A stretch of DNA of 9,661 nt from an uncultured Verrucomicrobiales bacterium (GTDB taxonomy: Bacteria > Verrucomicrobiota > Verrucomicrobiia > Verrucomicrobiales > DEV007), in the NCBI GenBank assembly GCA_937893785.1, contig CALCSP010000250.1, positions 1 to 9,661 on the forward strand, in the 5' to 3' direction. The notes under the pieces were generated by a model. That model ran no database searches and had not been told where the DNA came from. It saw nothing but the letters and a program-made list of their open reading frames with translations. The number at the start of each line of letters is the position of its first letter. Position 1 is the first letter of the stretch. Shown here in pieces: positions 6,020-9,661 of this stretch. Made by a program: the position numbers and the translations under genes.

Positions 6020-8881
6020 CTACATGAAAACTTCCTTCTCATGCACCGAGTCATTGACAATCCTGCCCTCGCTCGCCGCTTTTTTAATCACCTGCTGAGC
6101 CCCATCGCTCTGGCGGTAAAGAACTTCGCCAGGGCTCACCAAATCGTTCCAGTGTTTCTGGAAGATAAGGGCGGTTTCCTTTTTCTTTGCAAGGCATCTA
6201 GGGACTGCATGCACCCTCAATATTTCAAACCTTCTCTTAGTTCGTAGGGTTCTCGCGATAATAAAATCCGAAATAAAATTTGGCAAACTATTCGCCAACC
6301 ATGTTCCCCGGAACCAGCTGGTTTCGTATTCAAAGTCCACACCCCTTTCTATCAGATAGCGCGCATCCTTTAAGGGGCCAAAGACCTCCGCAAGGGAACG
6401 TGCAAGAAGCCCCGACGTCTCCTCGTCAGCCTTCTCGAGAAAAACTCTTATATAACCACCGTTTCTTTCGTTAACTCGCATTTGTTCCACGAGTTCATCA
6501 GCATGGTATCCTTTACTGATAATCTCAGCTTCCAACAGGGAACGAATAATTACCGTGGCAATTGCCTGAGTTAGAGTGGTCTTAGTCCACTGAACCGATC
6601 CCAATTTGCCCGGTGGAAACCCTTCATTTTTAGCAGCACTGACCGACTTGATCTCGACAGCCTTAATCGGTTCCGGGTGGTAGGGAAGTCCGACCTTCCA
6701 TAGATCATAGAAATGGGAACGTTCACCAACGCGATAGAGCATGTCATTATTGAGGTGCACCATGTTCTCCTCAACCGCGTCAATCCCCATTCCCATGAAG
6801 GAGGCATGCACATGTCCGACACCTTTCTCGATAGCACCATCATCAGTGACTCCATAAAGCCGCTTGTGCTTTATTTGAAACCTTTTGTAGTCATCCATAC
6901 CCTTGGTGAACTCAGGTGCAATGCAGACAACATCCCAGTTATTGGCAATTTTTTTGGGTACATCGCCATCCAGGCGGAAGGAACGGCCACGAAGCTGGTT
7001 CACCGACATGGATGTGGTGACTGAAGTAAGGTCGATAAGCACATTGATCTTGTTGGCGTCCCAACCCTCACCAAGCAGTCCCCTTGTTCCCACCAGACAA
7101 CGTGTGATTCCCCGTTGGAAAAGCTCGGTGAACATCGCGACGTAAACCCTTGGGCACCAGTCCCTGCCTCTGCCGACCAGAACATGAAACCCGGAGTCCT
7201 CCCGCCACTCAAAGCTTACCTCCTTGTCATTATCCCGCAGCCACTTTTGAGCCTCAGATTCAATAACGGGCTTTAGGTCATCATCCACAAGGACCGTTGA
7301 TCCTGTCAAAAGGATCGGATCTAGGTCATCGGTTTCATGACTGGTCAACAGCGCACGGAAAGCCGCTATCGCACCCCCGGATTCCTTGTCCAAGAGATGA
7401 CTGATCTCACTGGAAACCGCCGAGGTCTTCTCATAATCACAAATCACCACCGCCCGAATCGTATCATCAAGAACCTCACGCTCCCGCTTAAGGATACGGA
7501 TTACCGCAACCGCTTTGGATTGGGAATACATCAGGATTCTCGAGACCGGTGAAGCACAGGATTGATATCCCGTTTCAGTGATTTGTATTCCAAGCATCCT
7601 CAACCTCTTTGTTGCCCTCTCCGCCAGCTCGTGATCCTTCTTCTCAGATGACCTACGCAATGCATGACGCACATACCAGGAAATAACCGGAACTAATTTC
7701 TCCATATCCATGGATTGCTCCTCAATATCGGTTGCCGCCTCAGGATATTCGGGTATTCCCTCAGGCAATTTCCTGCCGAGCTGCCTCATGAAGTATCTTG
7801 CTGATTCAGAGAAAAGCGGAGCCCTCTGCTCGAAATGCAGCCAGTTACGGGCATTTCCTGTCGGTAGCTCAAGGTTCTTTAGAATCTTCTCTGTATAGGA
7901 ATCCAGCGGCTCTCGGATTGGATTGCCTTGATCATCTTTGGGGGGATTACTAAGTTCATCAACAATCTCCCTGAACTTCTCGGATGTCTGCGCAACAAAA
8001 CGCAGTTCCTCATTATTCGGACGAACAAGCATAGCCAGATCTTGATACGGAGCCAAAAAACCATCCTTTACCACAGCCGGCACCGGAACATCGTAATCCA
8101 CAGGCCCGAAGAATTCCCTGTATCGCGCCGCATCAACGGTGTCTTTTTTTGCCTCATCGGGCGGAGTTGCCGTTAAACCGACCACGAAAGGGTTGCCCAG
8201 ATAACCCTGAATTGCCGCCAACACCCTCCCCCAGTGCCCCATCAAATGATGACATTCATCAAGAATGATCATACCAATATCCTGCCCGCGCAAAAGGCCC
8301 AGTGTTTCCATTACGGATTCATGTAGCAATCCCTCAATCCTACCCTCCTGCATAATTTCATCCCGCTTCTTTTTCCTGAAATAGGACATTCTTTCCTCAA
8401 AATAATCAGGATTGTTTTTTTTGAGATCCTCAATCCAGACCTTTGCCTCGAATGGGTCTAATGCCTGCCCCTTGAGCATCAGGCTCTCTACCCACTTGCG
8501 CTCCGCAGACTCATTAAGCCCTTCTTCCCCGCGTGATGGCAAAGTCACAGATTGATAAGTCAACGAGGTCAGGAGGGAAGGACTCTTTGCGTCTGTACTG
8601 ATCAATGCCGAAGGAATTTTTTTCCCGTTTATCTTGAAGAGATCGGTGCGAGTCGCCCACTGAGACTGAATCGCCGAATTCGGTGAAAGCACAAGAGCAG
8701 GCCTGCGAATTACCTCTGCCCATAGGTATAATCCTGTTACCGTTTTACCGGATCCAGGCGGCGCCACCACATGAAACTTTTCATCACCATCCTTGAGCTG
8801 GGAACGGACAATATCAGCCACCTCCCTTTGCGAGGGACGTAACCCACCACTGAAACGTATATCAGGAAATATTTTTTCCAC
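6020..8881 (-). CDS. Large SF2 DEAD/DEAH-box helicase family protein of unknown role
   Basis: This 953-residue protein has complete superfamily 2 helicase motifs: Q-like motif LRPSQREV (14-21), Walker A APPGSGKT (40-47), ALVLSPNSAIQSQW (62-75), TSLTYQSV, Walker B/box DECHH (208-212) and GLTATP (235-240). After a mostly helical insert, the second RecA domain carries CLVGTRGLLGEGWDA near 596-610 and QLRGRSFRLD near 627-636, with the Arg residues expected for ATP hydrolysis. Beyond that come the conserved block DDGAIEKGVGHVHASF and about 280 C-terminal residues with no domain I can name. Relatives with the same 'TGSTVLVDDDL', 'WCPRVYVAM.TELFQ.G.TRCLVGTRGLLGEGWDA' and 'GVGHVHA' blocks are, from memory, stand-alone helicase-family proteins in Actinobacteria and other phyla. 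No methylase or nuclease partner is adjacent. The start is GTG at 8881, supported by an in-frame TAA three codons upstream and by the intact Q-motif. It sits between sugar-acid genes, which looks like an insertion. A DNA repair or defence role is only a guess. Confidence 0.85.
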   Translation of the reverse strand: MEKIFPDIRFSGGLRPSQREVADIVRSQLKDGDEKFHVVAPPGSGKTVTGLYLWAEVIRRPALVLSPNSAIQSQWATRTDLFKINGKKIPSALISTDAKSPSLLTSLTYQSVTLPSRGEEGLNESAERKWVESLMLKGQALDPFEAKVWIEDLKKNNPDYFEERMSYFRKKKRDEIMQEGRIEGLLHESVMETLGLLRGQDIGMIILDECHHLMGHWGRVLAAIQGYLGNPFVVGLTATPPDEAKKDTVDAARYREFFGPVDYDVPVPAVVKDGFLAPYQDLAMLVRPNNEELRFVAQTSEKFREIVDELSNPPKDDQGNPIREPLDSYTEKILKNLELPTGNARNWLHFEQRAPLFSESARYFMRQLGRKLPEGIPEYPEAATDIEEQSMDMEKLVPVISWYVRHALRRSSEKKDHELAERATKRLRMLGIQITETGYQSCASPVSRILMYSQSKAVAVIRILKREREVLDDTIRAVVICDYEKTSAVSSEISHLLDKESGGAIAAFRALLTSHETDDLDPILLTGSTVLVDDDLKPVIESEAQKWLRDNDKEVSFEWREDSGFHVLVGRGRDWCPRVYVAMFTELFQRGITRCLVGTRGLLGEGWDANKINVLIDLTSVTTSMSVNQLRGRSFRLDGDVPKKIANNWDVVCIAPEFTKGMDDYKRFQIKHKRLYGVTDDGAIEKGVGHVHASFMGMGIDAVEENMVHLNNDMLYRVGERSHFYDLWKVGLPYHPEPIKAVEIKSVSAAKNEGFPPGKLGSVQWTKTTLTQAIATVIIRSLLEAEIISKGYHADELVEQMRVNERNGGYIRVFLEKADEETSGLLARSLAEVFGPLKDARYLIERGVDFEYETSWFRGTWLANSLPNFISDFIIARTLRTKRRFEILRVHAVPRCLAKKKETALIFQKHWNDLVSPGEVLYRQSDGAQQVIKKAASEGRIVNDSVHEKEVFM

Positions 8882-8886
8882 TCTTC

Positions 8887-8910
8887 TTTAATGGAAATAA
8901 AACCATTAAA
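8887..8910. repeat. Perfect 8-bp inverted repeat just upstream of the helicase start
   Basis: TTTAATGG (8887-8894) and CCATTAAA (8903-8910) are perfect reverse complements separated by an A/T-only 8-bp spacer. The repeat ends about five bases before the helicase GTG. It could be an operator for a dimeric regulator, or an mRNA hairpin covering the ribosome-binding region (AAAGAAGA). It is not followed by a U-run in either direction, so it is not an obvious intrinsic terminator. No regulator gene lies adjacent. Confidence 0.45.
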
Positions 8911-8942
8911 TGCACACTTGTGGCAACCATGATTTACCTCAC

Positions 8943-8960
8943 TGCAGATTGCCATCTGCA
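8943..8960 (-). repeat. Short hairpin after the semialdehyde dehydrogenase gene
   Basis: TGCAGAT (8943-8949) and ATCTGCA (8954-8960) form a perfect 7-bp stem with a 4-nt loop, 22 bp downstream of the dehydrogenase stop. It lacks a trailing U-tract, so it is at best a processing or weak termination structure. Together with the repeat at 8887-8910, it is the only structure seen in the ~100 bp between the dehydrogenase and helicase genes. Confidence 0.35.
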
Positions 8961-8982
8961 AATAACCAAGCCACTTCTTCCG

Positions 8983-9661
8983 CTAGCGCCCCGGATCCCT
9001 TGTCCATGAACCATCCACAAGGCGGAGCAACCCAAGTGGGTTGGTATCCTTGAGGGCTTCAGGAAGCAGTGGCTGGGGCGTATTCTGAAAACTGACAGGC
9101 CTACCCCATCGGGAAATACCGGCAGTACCAATACTGGTATGTTGCGCATCGGTGGTTGCCGGATAAGGGCCGCCATGATGCACGGAATCACAAACCTCAA
9201 TGCCGGTCGGAAATCCATTCACGCAAACTCTCCCGGAAAAACAGGACAAGGCAGCAATCAGCTCTCCAGCTCCGGACAAATCCTCTTCATTACCATGGAT
9301 TGAGGTGCCAAGCTGCCCCTCAAACAAGCCGGCAGCATCCAAGTAGCTTTCCTTGTCCGGGCAGACAACAACCAGCACCGAAGGACCGAAAATCTCCTCC
9401 ATGAACATCTCCCGGCTCGCCTCAAAATCCTCAAGGGAAATCTTCGCCATGACAGGTGCCGCTCCCACCTCAACCGCCTCAAGCGCACCCCTTGCAATAA
9501 TCTCAACTCCTTCTATATCTTGCCAACGAGCAATTCCTGATTCAAAGCAAGCCGCAATTCCAGCGTTAAGCAAAGGTGCACCTGAAGACCCGGAAACCAA
9601 TTCATGATAATGCCCGATCATTGTATTTAAGCTCTCCCCTTCAGGAACAAAAACCAGTGAG
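8983..9661 (-). CDS. Alpha-ketoglutaric semialdehyde (2,5-dioxovalerate) dehydrogenase, C-terminal part
   Basis: The frame is open to the right edge (S-L-V-F-V-P-E-G-E-S-L-N-T precede the Met at 9621), so this is the last ~225 residues of a roughly 520-residue aldehyde dehydrogenase. The ALDH block EEIFGPSVLVV and the loop RVCVNGFPTGIEV followed by HHGGPYPATTD and TSIGT are seen. The subfamily-specific tail RWGRPVSFQNTPQPLLPEALKDTNPLGLLRLVDG marks the alpha-ketoglutaric semialdehyde dehydrogenase branch. In relatives the catalytic Cys (GQFC) lies immediately N-terminal to the first visible residues, so it is just outside the window. The reaction is NAD(P)+-dependent oxidation of 2,5-dioxopentanoate to 2-oxoglutarate, the last step of non-phosphorylative pentose, aldarate and hydroxyproline breakdown. 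Its presence with the dehydratase and permease points to aldonate or aldarate use. It is cytoplasmic and lies upstream of the helicase on the same strand. Confidence 0.88.
   Translation of the reverse strand, partial: SLVFVPEGESLNTMIGHYHELVSGSSGAPLLNAGIAACFESGIARWQDIEGVEIIARGALEAVEVGAAPVMAKISLEDFEASREMFMEEIFGPSVLVVVCPDKESYLDAAGLFEGQLGTSIHGNEEDLSGAGELIAALSCFSGRVCVNGFPTGIEVCDSVHHGGPYPATTDAQHTSIGTAGISRWGRPVSFQNTPQPLLPEALKDTNPLGLLRLVDGSWTRDPGR

Noticed and set aside
6020..8881. Helicase as the Res subunit of a type III restriction system
   Set aside because: No adjacent Mod methyltransferase, and no C-terminal nuclease motif could be recognised; the family blocks resemble stand-alone helicases instead.

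Overview
The window looks like a chromosomal segment of a PVC-superphylum bacterium, most likely a (marine?) Verrucomicrobiota. This is inferred from a 'PVC-type membrane-bound dehydrogenase' with DxDGDG loops and HEAT-like repeats, from a Ca2+-dependent PI-PLC-like phospholipase, and from moderate GC. No rRNA, tRNA, CRISPR array or insertion sequence was seen. TGA is used as an ordinary stop here (the GntP permease gene ends in TGA).

Layout. Left edge, plus strand: the 3' part of a Ca2+-dependent PI-PLC-like gene (1-566) overlaps by one base (TAATG) a secreted beta-propeller dehydrogenase (566-2104). All other genes lie on the minus strand and converge on this pair. In transcription order they are: the 3' part of an alpha-ketoglutaric semialdehyde dehydrogenase (9661-8983), a 953-residue SF2 helicase (8881-6020), a GntP-family sugar-acid permease (5956-4541), an IlvD/Edd-family sugar-acid dehydratase (4471-2747), a selenoprotein of the SelW/Rdx family that ordinary gene calling would miss (2686-2459), and a small Smr-domain protein (2423-2118).

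How the genes fit. The permease, dehydratase and semialdehyde dehydrogenase fit import and non-phosphorylative oxidation of an aldonic or aldaric acid to 2-oxoglutarate. The 2-keto-3-deoxy-acid dehydratase step is not in the window and may lie beyond the right edge. The helicase interrupts this set and has its own perfect 8-bp inverted repeat at its start, so it may be an inserted, separately controlled gene.

The main discovery is the 75-codon SelW-like gene. Both cysteines of the family's CxxC redox motif are encoded by in-frame TGA, giving U-x-x-U. A hairpin just downstream of the second TGA closely resembles a bacterial SECIS element, with a bulged U and a GUC loop at nearly the positions of E. 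coli fdhF. This predicts a protein with a selenocysteine pair and implies that the organism makes selenocysteine.
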